From positions 310,001 to 374,000 of the forward strand of contig CAWEOT010000015.1 of the NCBI GenBank assembly GCA_963810775.1: a stretch of 64,000 bases of DNA, read 5' to 3'. The translations under genes were made by a program, and so were the position numbers. Each line of letters starts with the position of its first letter. The stretch's first letter is position 1. Source of the DNA: DATBVX01 sp963810775. Lineage in GTDB: Bacteria > Pseudomonadota > Gammaproteobacteria > Steroidobacterales > Steroidobacteraceae. A model generated the notes under the pieces. The model made no database searches, was not told the DNA's origin, and was given only the letters and a program-made list of their open reading frames with translations. Of the stretch, positions 1 to 8,514 are shown one piece after another.

Positions 1-154
1 CAAAGTAGTACGCTCCACTGATAATAAGCAATGCTTAGTATATGGATTTGACTCCGGATTGCAATCCGGCCCGGCTGCCCTTTCCGATGCCGCGGTGTCA
101 GAATGCGGCCCGGATCAGATCCCGTCCCTCGCCGAGAAAACCTGGTAGCCGCTG

Positions 155-715
155 ATGAAAAAGGAGCACGCCGAGCTCCGCCGCCGTCCGCTCCTGACAC
201 CCCTGTGGCTTGCCGCGCTTGCAGGGCTGTTGGTCGTGGGCTTCGCCGCCTGGTTCGTGCTGTCAATGACCACGACCACAGTGGTCGTGGTGCGTCATGC
301 CGAGAAAGAGCTGAGCACCATCGACGACCCACCTCTCAGCCAGGCGGGCGAGCAGCGTGCCGAACTGCTCGCGCGGCTGTTCGGTAGCAGGGAAGGCAGC
401 GGCCGGATCACGGCCGTTTTCGCGAGTGACACGCGACGCGCTCAACGCACCGCGGAACCGCTAGCCGCGCGCCTCGGACTGCAGGTGAAGACAGTGCCCG
501 GGGCTGATGTCGACGGGCTGCTGCGACAGATCCGCAGTCAGTACCGCGGTCGCAACGTTCTCGTGGTCGGGCACAGCAATACCGTGCCCGAGATCGTGCG
601 GCGCCTGAGCCGTGATGGGCGTGTTCCGCCGATGGGGGAAGATGAATACGGCACGATCTACGTCGTTACCGTGCCCACGCTCGGGAGGGCGTCAATCCTC
701 AAGCTGACCTACTGA
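155..715 (+). CDS. Membrane-anchored histidine phosphatase family protein
   Basis: A 186-residue member of the histidine phosphatase (phosphoglycerate mutase/SixA-like) superfamily. A basic N-terminus and a hydrophobic stretch at about residues 15-38 predict a membrane anchor, so the catalytic domain probably faces the periplasm. The phosphohistidine motif reads VVVRHAEKE with His48 (Arg-His-Ala rather than the commoner Arg-His-Gly). It is followed by PLSQAGEQRAE, an arginine-bearing segment FASDTRRAQRTAEPL, and VVGHSNTVPEIV with the second catalytic histidine at 140. All elements expected for hydrolysis of a phosphoester are present, but the substrate cannot be told. It stands alone, convergent with the peroxiredoxin gene, with an AT-rich gap of about 65 bases between them. 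The family call is firm; the anchor is inferred from hydrophobicity. Confidence 0.85.
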   Translation: MKKEHAELRRRPLLTPLWLAALAGLLVVGFAAWFVLSMTTTTVVVVRHAEKELSTIDDPPLSQAGEQRAELLARLFGSREGSGRITAVFASDTRRAQRTAEPLAARLGLQVKTVPGADVDGLLRQIRSQYRGRNVLVVGHSNTVPEIVRRLSRDGRVPPMGEDEYGTIYVVTVPTLGRASILKLTY

Positions 716-780
716 TAATATCTATATAGAACCGTAAGATATCAGCTAAATCTCAGGCTTATTCTTGGTGGCTTTCGCGC

Positions 781-1242
781 CTAGTTTGCTGCCCTGCGCA
801 GCTCGACCGCCTTACGCACGAAGTCCTCATGGCGACTGATACGAAAGTCTGCCAGCACCGCGTCCTGCACGATCCGGTGCTGATCAATGAGGTATGTGGC
901 GCGCCGGACAGCGATCCCGAACGGACCGTCGACGTCATACATCTTGATCACCGTCTTGTCCGGATCGGCGAGTAATGTGTACTTGAGGCCATACTTCTGC
1001 GCGAACCGCTTGTGGCTCTCCGCGTTCTGCGGGCTCACGCCGACGACGCGCAATCCGGCACGCTGGATATCGGCATGCAGATCGCGAAGTGAGCAGGCTT
1101 CCGCGGTGCATCCGGGCGTGAAATCTGCCGGATAGAAATACAGGATCAGCGCTCCATCGCTCAGCAATGAAGTCAGCGAACGATCGCGCCCGTCCTGGTC
1201 GGGCAGCGTGAATTCAGGCGCGCGGCTACCGGGCGCAAGCAT
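781..1242 (-). CDS. bcp: Thioredoxin-dependent peroxiredoxin, Bcp/PrxQ type
   Basis: A 153-residue AhpC/TSA-fold peroxiredoxin that reduces peroxides in the cytoplasm using thioredoxin. The active site PADFTPGCTAEACSLRD carries the peroxidatic Cys45 and, five residues on, Cys50, the spacing that defines the BCP/PrxQ subgroup with an intrahelical resolving cysteine. Length matches the family and no signal peptide is seen. Its ATG shares one base with the stop codon of the upstream acetyltransferase gene (TGATG), so the two are probably translationally coupled in one transcript. An odd point is Asp40-Phe41 in place of the usual Lys-Asp before the TPGCT motif; catalytic Pro, Thr and Cys are kept. 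Confidence 0.93.
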   Translation of the reverse strand: MLAPGSRAPEFTLPDQDGRDRSLTSLLSDGALILYFYPADFTPGCTAEACSLRDLHADIQRAGLRVVGVSPQNAESHKRFAQKYGLKYTLLADPDKTVIKMYDVDGPFGIAVRRATYLIDQHRIVQDAVLADFRISRHEDFVRKAVELRRAAN

Positions 1243-1715
1243 CAGGCACCTCCTCGAGAGCGAGGAAACTCGACTTCCATGATCTCGTAGGCCGTACGTG
1301 TGAGCCCCAGCCGCTGATAGATCTGCTGCGCATTGTGATTGTGTTGCTCAACGTAGAGGCGCAGGCCGCAGACGTCAGGGCTGTTCCTCGCCAGTTCCTC
1401 GACATATTGATAAAGGGCCGCGAACACACCATGACGGCGCGCTTCGGGCACGACGTAGACCGATTGAAACCACCAGAAGAAGCCATTACGCCAGTCGCTC
1501 CATTCGTGGGTCAGTAATAGTTGACCCGCCGGCCGGCCGTCGAGTTCGGCGATGAAGTAGCGACCCTTGTGCTCGGACGCGAGAGCGCTGTGCACACCCG
1601 CGCGCAGCACCTGCGCATTGAGCTGCTTGCTTTCGGTCTCCTGGGCGAGGCGAGCGTTGCAGTCGACGATGAAGTCGAGATCCGCGGTACGCGCGCTGCG
1701 AATTGCGACGCTCAT
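1242..1715 (-). CDS. GNAT family N-acetyltransferase
   Basis: A 157-residue GCN5-related N-acetyltransferase. It opens with the typical IRSARTADLDFIVDCNARLA strand-helix, has a central strand FWWFQSVYVVPEARRHG that carries the acetyl-CoA pyrophosphate loop (R-R-x-G-x-F-x-A-L), and ends with a C-terminal element (LRLYVEQHNHNAQQIYQRLG) found in many GNAT enzymes. The start at 1715 was chosen because GAGGAG lies six bases before that ATG; a longer open frame reaches 1742 but lacks a comparable site. It is the first gene of a two-gene unit with bcp. The acceptor substrate is unknown. Confidence 0.85.
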   Translation of the reverse strand: MSVAIRSARTADLDFIVDCNARLAQETESKQLNAQVLRAGVHSALASEHKGRYFIAELDGRPAGQLLLTHEWSDWRNGFFWWFQSVYVVPEARRHGVFAALYQYVEELARNSPDVCGLRLYVEQHNHNAQQIYQRLGLTRTAYEIMEVEFPRSRGGA

Positions 1716-1840
1716 GCGGTGCTCCTCGAGTCCCGACCGCATGATAGCCCCAAGTGCTGTGTTTTCGGGCAGTCGATGTAGGCGGATCCGAGCTTTGCCG
1801 TGCGGGGTGCCGATGCTAGAATCCCGCGCCCATTTTCGGT

Positions 1841-1916
<76 letters not shown>

Positions 1917-2057
1917 TTCTCGCCAATCTGTTGCGCGTCACATGACGCTCGAGCCTTCGCATTTGATCTCGCTTGCCCTTTTGTCGTACTCGCTTCGACC
2001 TGCGCTGGCGCAGAGGACGATAAGCGCCGACGCGTTCGTTCCTACAGGCCGCACCGC

Positions 2058-4046
2058 TTAGCGAGCGTCAAAATAACGCCGCCAGTCGAACACTATCCGA
2101 ATTCCGATCGAGTAGACGCGGTCCATCTTGACCCCCGGCGCGCCCTCAGGAAAGAGGACGCTGCTCGAGTACGGATCATCCACTGCGCCGTACAGCTGCA
2201 GCGTCAATTCGGAAGTCTGACTCATATCAAATGCGCGGTAGGGCCGATACTCGAATATCGGGAAGTCGAAAGAGTTCGACTTGAAGCCGATAACCCTTGG
2301 CACACCCGGAGTCACTCCGGGCGCCAGCAGGCTGTCGTCCGACTGCCGTCCGTAGAACGCCACACCGATCTCGCGACCCAGGACGAACTGGAAGCGGCCG
2401 AAGCGTGTCGCCCAGCCGAGCTGCCAGGGAATCAGCCCACCGTTGACCGCGCGGATTGCCATGTCCTGGTAGGTCGTGGGCGAAGCAAAGTACAGCGGCG
2501 ACAAGAGCAGCAGATCGCCGGGTATGAGATAGAACGGCATTCGCAATCGCGCGGTGAATCCGGTGCGTCCCGGGATCGCGGCTGTGCGGCTGCCGCCCTG
2601 CTGTGCAAACGAGCTCGTGCTGAATTTGTTGGAGGAGGGCGTATCGCCCCTGTACCCCACCGATAAATAGATGAGACCGTCTCCGGACTGGTCGAGCACC
2701 CCCTCGAGGCCGTAGCCGAAGCGCATCGACAGGTCCGCGCCGCCGATGAACCCGTTGCCGCTTTCGAGGCCTGTGTAGCCGCCATCGAGATAACGCACAT
2801 CGAGCGAGCCGGCGACACCGATGAATGGACCGACTTCCGCTCGGAAACGCGGCATGGCTCCCAGCCCCGGCCCCAAACTCGGTACAGGAGTCGGTCGCAG
2901 GACCTCGACACCCAACTGCAGAGCTTCGGGTACTGGCTTGCCGTCCCTCGGGCCTATCGCCGATCGTGTTGTTCTTGCATACGTCGAACGCTTCGGGCTC
3001 CGCCGGAGCCCTCGGCGTGTACGGTAGATTGACCTTCCGCAGCCGGCCGGCCGCTGTGTCGAGCAGTTGCTCGAGGCTCAAGCGAACCGATTCGGCGGCG
3101 AGCTGGGCGTCCTCGGGGCGTATGTGCGCATCGCCCATCAATACGACTGTCTTCGCGCCTCCTTCCCAGGTACTCACTTCCAGACCGTGCTCGTTGTAGT
3201 AGTCGTGAGTGCCCTTGCGCTGTGACACGTTGCCCCAGGTTCCGGCCACGTGACCCGCGGCATAGACATCTTCGATGAAGTGCAGTGCAAAGGCCTCGTC
3301 TGCCAACATCGCACGCGTCAGGGCCGAACGCTCTTGCGGGAGGGAGCGTTTCGTGCGCCAGTCGCGTGGCCTTCTGCAGCGCACTCAAGTGATACCACCC
3401 CCACACACCGACGGCGTTGATCTCTGATCCGCGCTTGAGGGTGGTCTCCACGTATTCCCTGGCGGTGAAGTCCACCCTGGGACGCGCCAGCAGGAAGTGG
3501 GCACCGTTGTATGCCGCCCGGGTTGCGTACTCCGGATCGGCCTCCTGCAGCCGGACATCGGCGGCCCGAAGTGCGTTGTTGCGCTGAGCCCGCGCGCCTT
3601 CGCTCTCGAGCTGCCGTGCGCAAGTCGCTGATCCGGCTCGTGGCACCCTGGTCGGGCTCGGCAGGCGGCAGCTTGGGGACCTGCGCGAGGTCGAGCTTGA
3701 GCTGCGCCGCGATGTCGGCGAGTTCGAGGACCCGCTTGGAGTTGGTGACGATGTCGAGCATCTCTCGGCTCGAACAGGAATGATCGCCGGAGATCGCAGG
3801 CATCGCCGCCCAGTCGATGCACTCGGGCTTCACGCCCTGTGCTGTGTCAGCTTCCTGCGCACACAGGCGTTTCTCGTTGCCGACGCGTGCCTCGGCCCAC
3901 AAGCGATCGAAGATCGCTCTGCGTTCCGGGTCGAGGGTCTCGACCCCAAGTATCGAAATGTCACGATGCTCGGGATAGACCCAGGCGAATGCAGGACCTG
4001 CCGTGCACAGGAACGAGAAGGCGAGGAGCAGCAGTCGTGTCGCCAT
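2058..4046 (-). pseudogene. Frameshifted secreted zinc phospholipase C-like protein with C-terminal outer-membrane-type domain
   Basis: Three reading frames join end to end into one protein of about 660 residues if one base is removed near 3615-3640, one in the GGG run 3338-3340 and one in the CCC run 2945-2947. The N-terminus has a signal peptide ending before Trp22, and zinc phospholipases C and S1/P1 nucleases use the mature N-terminal Trp as a metal ligand. The second frame carries NGAHFLLAR and the third HFIEDVYAAGHVAGTWG, whose H-x3-D-x5-H spacing is the zinc signature of that family, then GTHDYYNEHGL. The last 285 residues alternate polar and hydrophobic positions, are rich in Gly/Tyr/Phe and end in Arg, like a transmembrane beta-barrel, so the enzyme may have been attached to the outer membrane. 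Each downstream frame is otherwise clean, so the damage is recent or a sequence error. The RNA/DNA versus phospholipid substrate is unknown. Confidence 0.75.
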
Positions 4047-4133
4047 AGTGCGGGCGTGAGCAAGATGAGTAAGCGGCGTCGGGTCTCGTTTGTCTTCTCG
4101 GTCTGCGCTCGCTTACCGACGCCGTGCGCGAGT

Positions 4134-5270
4134 TTACTCTGGCCGGTCCGCGAGGTCTTCCTCGATGAACCGCAACATCGCTTCGAGCAGAGCCTCGCGC
4201 GGATAAGCATTCTGCGTGACGAACCAGGACCCGATCTTCGGGTGCGAGCGGGCGATGGGCAACGTAATGGCCCAATGGTCTGCATTCACGTACCCCATGA
4301 GCGTGCTGGTCGGTATTACCTCATCGTAGAAGATCACCTGGCTGTCATTGCGACCATCGATCTTCGCGAGCTTGCGATAACTCGACTTCAGGATCGATGA
4401 GATTCTCTCTGGTTGGGGGAATGTGACCAGCGAGTAGTAGCGCAATCCGGTCGGCAGGGGATTCTGTGCGAGCCAGTTCCGTCGCTCAGTCGTGCGCAAG
4501 CTGGCAACACCTCCGCCATCGCCCGGAGCGCAGGTGGCGCCGGGAAAGTGGCGCATCAGGTCCGCCTGGTATTGTTCCGAATCGTTTGCAAGCGGAGAAC
4601 CACCGACGGCACCAGCGGCGCTCACGACCGCAGCCACGCGCGGGCGAATCTCCGGATAAGTCACGAGCGCCTGAAGAATGTCCGGTGCCCCCTTCGAGTA
4701 CCCGATCAGTACCACGCGAGGCGGGCCAGACTCTTCGGGCATGGCCATTAGTGCATCGCGAATCTGCCGGGCATTGTTTTCGATGCCCGAGAGTGCGTCG
4801 ACCTTCATCCATGACGCCTCGTATCCGAATGGGCGCACGAGCTCCGCGGCAGTTCCCATCGGGTTCAACCACGGCTCGATGCATTCGTACCCGATTCCGG
4901 GCACTAATGCCGCGATGAGGTGGCGCTTGGAAGGACCAAGGTCGACGGGCCGTCCTTCGCCGGTCGGCTCGCTCCCAACGCGCGTCAGCGCCTGATCGCA
5001 GGGCCGGTAGTCCGGAAGCTCAGGTCCGTGCGCTTCGAGTACGGCGCAGTAGATTTCGCGAAAACGTGCACGGCGGTCAACGATGCCCGCCGCCTCTGCC
5101 GGAACGAGCGCAAGCGGCGGTGTATCGGTCGAATACGCAATGAGAGGCTTGGAGGTGCAAGCAGTCAGATACGAGCACACGCTTGTTGCGATCGCCGCTG
5201 CCAGTAGGCATGTGCGCACGGTTCGCCCGCCGGGGGCCGTCTTGTTCATTGTTGTCAGATTATTACGCAT
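4134..5270 (-). CDS. Predicted lipoprotein with alpha/beta-hydrolase fold
   Basis: About 378 residues. The N-terminus has a hydrophobic segment ending in a lipobox (YLTAC, Cys38 from this start), so the protein is probably lipidated and exported. A nucleophile elbow GYSKG near residue 200, preceded by the strand RVVLI, marks an alpha/beta hydrolase; a late YVNADHWAI supplies a candidate catalytic histidine, and the upstream LVPGIGYEC could form the oxyanion region. The start at 5270 is tentative: a second ATG at 5249 still leaves a complete lipoprotein signal, and neither has a strong ribosome site. It precedes the broken phospholipase-like gene on the same strand with a gap of 87 bases, so both may handle lipids or esters in the envelope. 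The substrate is unknown. Confidence 0.7.
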   Translation of the reverse strand: MRNNLTTMNKTAPGGRTVRTCLLAAAIATSVCSYLTACTSKPLIAYSTDTPPLALVPAEAAGIVDRRARFREIYCAVLEAHGPELPDYRPCDQALTRVGSEPTGEGRPVDLGPSKRHLIAALVPGIGYECIEPWLNPMGTAAELVRPFGYEASWMKVDALSGIENNARQIRDALMAMPEESGPPRVVLIGYSKGAPDILQALVTYPEIRPRVAAVVSAAGAVGGSPLANDSEQYQADLMRHFPGATCAPGDGGGVASLRTTERRNWLAQNPLPTGLRYYSLVTFPQPERISSILKSSYRKLAKIDGRNDSQVIFYDEVIPTSTLMGYVNADHWAITLPIARSHPKIGSWFVTQNAYPREALLEAMLRFIEEDLADRPE

Positions 5271-6114
5271 AGGTCGCCCTGACGAGAAGGCGTCGAACCG
5301 GCGGCCAGTAGCGCAGAGCGCAGTGCCTCTACGCCGACTTAGTGCCAATGGCGGCCTCGTGGTTGAGCGCCGCGGGCAGCCTCTCGCGCCCACCGCCTAC
5401 AAAAAAGTGCGAATCAACTCACACGCGCAGCGGAAATAGCGCACAGCACCTGCCGCGATCGGGTGGCAGGATCAGCCCCATGAAGTGCGCGACTACACTC
5501 CTTGCCTTCGCTCTGATGATCGTCGATGCGCCCGCGCCGCAGCGCCCCATGTGTTGGGTCGTAGTCCCGGGAGACGGGCCGACCACGACCTCTGAACACA
5601 CCGAAGCGCCGCAGCTGATCGACCTGGTTTGCACGGCCACTGAAGCCGGGTCGGACTGAGCGATAGGACTCCGGCAATTCACTGAGCCAGGCAGGCCCAG
5701 CCGACCACGTTTCGAGTTCTGCTAGCCTGGTGGGCTGCATGGGCGCCTTGTTGCTCCTCGAGCCACGTTCCTGGTTCTTTTCGCTCTGGGTTTTTCGGTC
5801 TTTGTCCTGCTTCTTCTCTTCATCGTGCTCCGACTGATCGTTACCGATCTTCCCCAGGTTCTTCTTGACATCGCGTAGCGAAATGCTCCCCTCCAGCGAG
5901 CGCGCGAACGCGCTGACGAAAGCGTTGCGCAGAGTCAGCGTCAGGTGCGGCCTACACGCTCTTGCCTGGCAGAGAGAGGACTACGCGAAAAGTAGGACGC
6001 AACCGACGTGTTCTCGGGCAACGAGCGGATGGCGGTGCCATGTAGCCAAGCCTACTGTCCCCGCCCTGCGACTTCGCAGCGAGTCACAAAGTCAGAGAAC
6101 ACAGGAGTAGTCAG
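5271..6114. other. Long intergenic stretch with no firm gene
   Basis: About 840 bases without a convincing gene. A short + strand frame at 5480-5659 (59 codons) begins with a signal-like segment, MKCATTLLAFALMIVDA, but has no clear ribosome site. On the minus strand about 5660-5950 is open and encodes a charged Lys/Glu/Asp/Gln-rich stretch with no ATG, GTG or TTG at its head, possibly the remains of a lost gene. Nothing is recognised in 5271-5470 or 5950-6100. The last bases hold the ribosome site of the hemerythrin gene. Confidence 0.5.
5480..5659 (+). CDS. Possible small secreted protein (weak)
   Basis: A 59-codon frame beginning MKCATTLLAFALMIVDAPAP, which resembles a short signal peptide, followed by a Pro/Thr-rich region with two further cysteines. 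There is no recognisable domain and only a poor ribosome site (GGCAGG lies about 12 bases upstream). It is listed because it is the only start-bearing frame of any quality in the 5.3-6.1 kb gap; it may be chance. Confidence 0.2.
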   Translation: MKCATTLLAFALMIVDAPAPQRPMCWVVVPGDGPTTTSEHTEAPQLIDLVCTATEAGSD

Positions 6115-6660
6115 ATGGCAAAGGCGAAACGGAAGTCAAACGGCTCTACAAAGCACCGGGCAAAGCGTTCGACGCGGGATGCGATTTCGCTCCTGAAAGC
6201 CGATCACCGGGAGGTCGAAGGATGGTTCGAGCAGTTCGAGAAGACGCGTTCCCAGGAACGCAAGGTCGAACTAGCCGACAAGATCTGCACGGCGCTCAAG
6301 GTGCATACGACGATCGAAGAAGAAATCTTCTATCCCGCCTTTCTCGAAGCCACCGACGCGACCGGTGTGCATCACGAGGCGGAAGTGGAGCATGAGGGCG
6401 CAAAGAAGCTGATCGCCACCATCGAGGAAGCGGGACCAGACGACTACTACGATGCGCGCATTCACGTGCTCTCGGAGATGATCAAGCATCATGTCAAAGA
6501 AGAAGAAAAGCGTGATGGCATGTTCGCCAAGGCGCGCGCTTCGGACCTGGACCTCAAGGCTGTGGGCGAGCAGCTGCAGGCTCGCAAGAAGCAGCTGATG
6601 GGGGAGCGCAGCTCCGGAACCAGCTTTCTGGAGTCACTCAGCACAGCAGCGACGAGATGA
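6115..6660 (+). CDS. Hemerythrin HHE cation-binding domain protein
   Basis: A 181-residue cytoplasmic protein. After a very basic leader (residues 1-22) comes a four-helix hemerythrin-like domain, with metal-ligand candidates in ADHREVE, KVHTTIEEEIFYPAF, EVEHEGAKKLI and IKHHVKEEEKR, giving the H...HxxxE...H...HxxxE pattern that binds a di-iron centre. Such proteins bind oxygen, nitric oxide or iron; the exact role cannot be read from sequence. AGGAG sits seven bases before the ATG. Its end is eight bases from the end of the convergent Ku gene, a genomic neighbourhood of stress-type functions. The basic N-terminus could contact nucleic acid, but that is speculation. Confidence 0.9.
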   Translation: MAKAKRKSNGSTKHRAKRSTRDAISLLKADHREVEGWFEQFEKTRSQERKVELADKICTALKVHTTIEEEIFYPAFLEATDATGVHHEAEVEHEGAKKLIATIEEAGPDDYYDARIHVLSEMIKHHVKEEEKRDGMFAKARASDLDLKAVGEQLQARKKQLMGERSSGTSFLESLSTAATR

Positions 6661-6668
6661 CCAGCGGG

Positions 6669-7520
6669 TCAGGCTCGACGCTCTGAGGCAGCGCGGGTGC
6701 TGCGACGTGGGCCGGCACGTCGCGGCCCGCGCCGCTTTTCATCCAGGCTCTTCTGGAGAAGCGCCATCAGGTCCACGACCTTGCCGCGTTCTTCGCTCGC
6801 AGCACCTTTCTCGGGAGCTGTCAGCGTCTTCGATTCGCCGGCCTTCACCTTCTGCTTGATGCGCTTCATGAGATCGTCGCGATAGGTGTCGCGATACTTC
6901 TTTGGCTGCCAGGACGCCGACATCTCGTCGATCAGCGTAAGAGCAGTCTGTAATTCCTTGCCGTTCGCAGCGCGACCTGCCTTCGTGCCTTCGACTTTGG
7001 GTTGGGGAAGTATCTCCTGCTCGAAACGCATGGTGTTGAGCATCAGGACGCCGTCCTCCGGCATCAATGTCGCCAGGTGCTCACGGCTGCGTAGCACGAA
7101 CGATGCCACTGCTATCTTGCCGGCTTTCGCCATCGCATCGCGCAAGAGCGCATAGACCTTTGCGCCCTGGCCCTCGGGGGTGAGGTAGTACGGCGTGTCG
7201 AAGTAGTAAGGCGCAATTGCTGCGCGATCCACGAAGAGTTGAATATCGATGGTTCGTGACGCATCGACATTCGCCCGACGGAAATCCTCGTCGGTCAGCA
7301 CGACGTAGTCGCCCTTCTTGTACTCATAACCCTTGACGATGTCACGCCACTCGACTGTCTTTCCGGTCTTCTTGCTGATGCGCTGATATCCGACCGGCGA
7401 GAAGTCGCGCTTGTCCAGCATGTGGAGGTCGAGCTCGTGTGGTCGTGCCGCGGTGTGCAGGCTTACCGGGATATGCACGAGGCTGAAGCTGATCGCACCT
7501 TTCCAGATTGCACGCGCCAT
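6669..7520 (-). CDS. ku: Non-homologous end-joining protein Ku
   Basis: A 283-residue bacterial Ku, the homodimeric ring that binds double-strand DNA ends and recruits LigD. The N-terminus MARAIWKGAISFSLVHIPV is diagnostic, followed by the beta-barrel core (YVVLTDEDFRRA, YYLTPEGQGAKVYALLRDAM, GKIAVASFVLRSREHLA). A lysine/arginine-rich C-terminal tail (KRRGPRRAGPRRS) is of the kind that aids DNA binding and LigD stimulation. GGAGGA lies five to six bases before the ATG. No ligD is in this window, so the partner ligase must be elsewhere. Confidence 0.96.
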   Translation of the reverse strand: MARAIWKGAISFSLVHIPVSLHTAARPHELDLHMLDKRDFSPVGYQRISKKTGKTVEWRDIVKGYEYKKGDYVVLTDEDFRRANVDASRTIDIQLFVDRAAIAPYYFDTPYYLTPEGQGAKVYALLRDAMAKAGKIAVASFVLRSREHLATLMPEDGVLMLNTMRFEQEILPQPKVEGTKAGRAANGKELQTALTLIDEMSASWQPKKYRDTYRDDLMKRIKQKVKAGESKTLTAPEKGAASEERGKVVDLMALLQKSLDEKRRGPRRAGPRRSTRAASERRA

Positions 7521-7703
7521 GAGAATCCTCCATCAATTGATGTCCGAAAACGCTGCAAGGACTACGCCAGCTACCAGGTAGGAAGGCGCTGACTGCCCGA
7601 TGCGGCCGATTGCCATTGTCGCGCGCGGACAGGGAGCGCAGGCTGTAATCGCAGACACCACAGATCAATGTCTCTTGTAGATGGCGAAATGTGGCAACTG
7701 CTG

Positions 7704-7733
7704 GGGGTCGCGAAAGCGGCCCCTATTTAATTT
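7704..7733. terminator. Stable GC hairpin with GAAA tetraloop
   Basis: Eight perfect pairs (one G-U): GGGGTCGC, loop GAAA, GCGGCCCC, at 7704-7723, followed on the + strand by an AT-rich tail (TATTTAATTT). It lies 20 bases beyond the stop of the molybdopterin oxidoreductase gene. For that minus-strand operon the T-rich tract is on the wrong side, so it may act as an mRNA 3'-end stabiliser or block transcription entering from the + strand. Its fold is clear; the function is inferred. Confidence 0.5.
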
Positions 7734-7743
7734 GCGGCTTCAA

Positions 7744-8514
7744 TCAGATGCCGGCAAACCACTCGTAGCCGCGGTCTTCCCAGTAGCCGCCCTTGCCGCC
7801 GCGGATTCCCGCGAAGCTCTTCACCGCCTCGATGCGCATGATGTACTTCGCCATCTTGTAGCCGAGTTGGCGTTCGATGCGCACGCGCAGCGGGGCGCCG
7901 TTCTTGATCGGCAACACCTCGTCGTTCAGCTCGTACGCCAGGATCGTCTGCGAGTGCAGAGCATCTTCCAGGTCGATGCTCTCGTAGTACTTTTCCGGAG
8001 TCCCCCACATTGGGTCCGCACAATGAAAGACGACATAGCGGGCTTCAGGCTGCAACCGAACGAGCGCCAGTACGTGACTGAGCGGCACGCCGGTCCATTT
8101 GCCAATCGCACTCCATCCCTCGACGCAATCGTGGCGCGTGATCTGTGTGCGACTTGGCATCGCGCGCAGCTGCGCCAACGTGAACTCTGCGGGATCCTGC
8201 ACCAGTCCGTCGACCAGAAGCTTCCAGTCCTGGAAACCGCGCGCCGCCAGGGCCTGGTATTCGCCGTCCTCGGGGTTCGCAGTTCCATTGCTGCGGAACT
8301 GTGGCGACAGGTCGGCCTCGGTGAACTCCTGAGCCATCGAGCGTCTCGACGTCACGAGATGCTGTGCGGCACTACTCAGGTGCTCGCCGACGCCGAGAAC
8401 CTTCGGAAACCAGGAGCTGTTCGAGAGTGCATCGCAGCCTGCCAGGAGCGCGGCACCCGCACTGGTGAGCGCCTGTCGCAGGAAGTATCGACGCGAGCGC
8501 TTACGCCACCTCAT
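7744..8514 (-). CDS. Tat-exported molybdopterin-dependent oxidoreductase (sulfite oxidase/MsrP-like)
   Basis: A 256-residue protein of the oxidoreductase molybdopterin-binding superfamily. It begins with a twin-arginine signal (SRRYFLRQ) that runs into a lipobox (ALLAGC, Cys27), so the folded enzyme is probably exported by Tat and anchored as a lipoprotein. The molybdenum-ligating cysteine is in TRHDCVEGWSAIGKW, the characteristic motif of this fold. Its ATG overlaps the stop of the cytochrome b gene (ATGA), so the two are coupled: the cytochrome would pass electrons between the quinone pool and this enzyme. E. coli MsrP pairs with the ferric-reductase-type MsrQ; here the partner is of the hydrogenase/thiosulfate-reductase cytochrome b type, so the substrate may differ from methionine sulfoxide. 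Confidence 0.88.
   Translation of the reverse strand: MRWRKRSRRYFLRQALTSAGAALLAGCDALSNSSWFPKVLGVGEHLSSAAQHLVTSRRSMAQEFTEADLSPQFRSNGTANPEDGEYQALAARGFQDWKLLVDGLVQDPAEFTLAQLRAMPSRTQITRHDCVEGWSAIGKWTGVPLSHVLALVRLQPEARYVVFHCADPMWGTPEKYYESIDLEDALHSQTILAYELNDEVLPIKNGAPLRVRIERQLGYKMAKYIMRIEAVKSFAGIRGGKGGYWEDRGYEWFAGI

Noticed and set aside
2890..3640. Programmed frameshifting in the phospholipase-like gene
   Set aside because: No slippery heptamer with a downstream structure was seen, three shifts in one gene would be unprecedented for programmed events, and similar breaks occur in unrelated genes.
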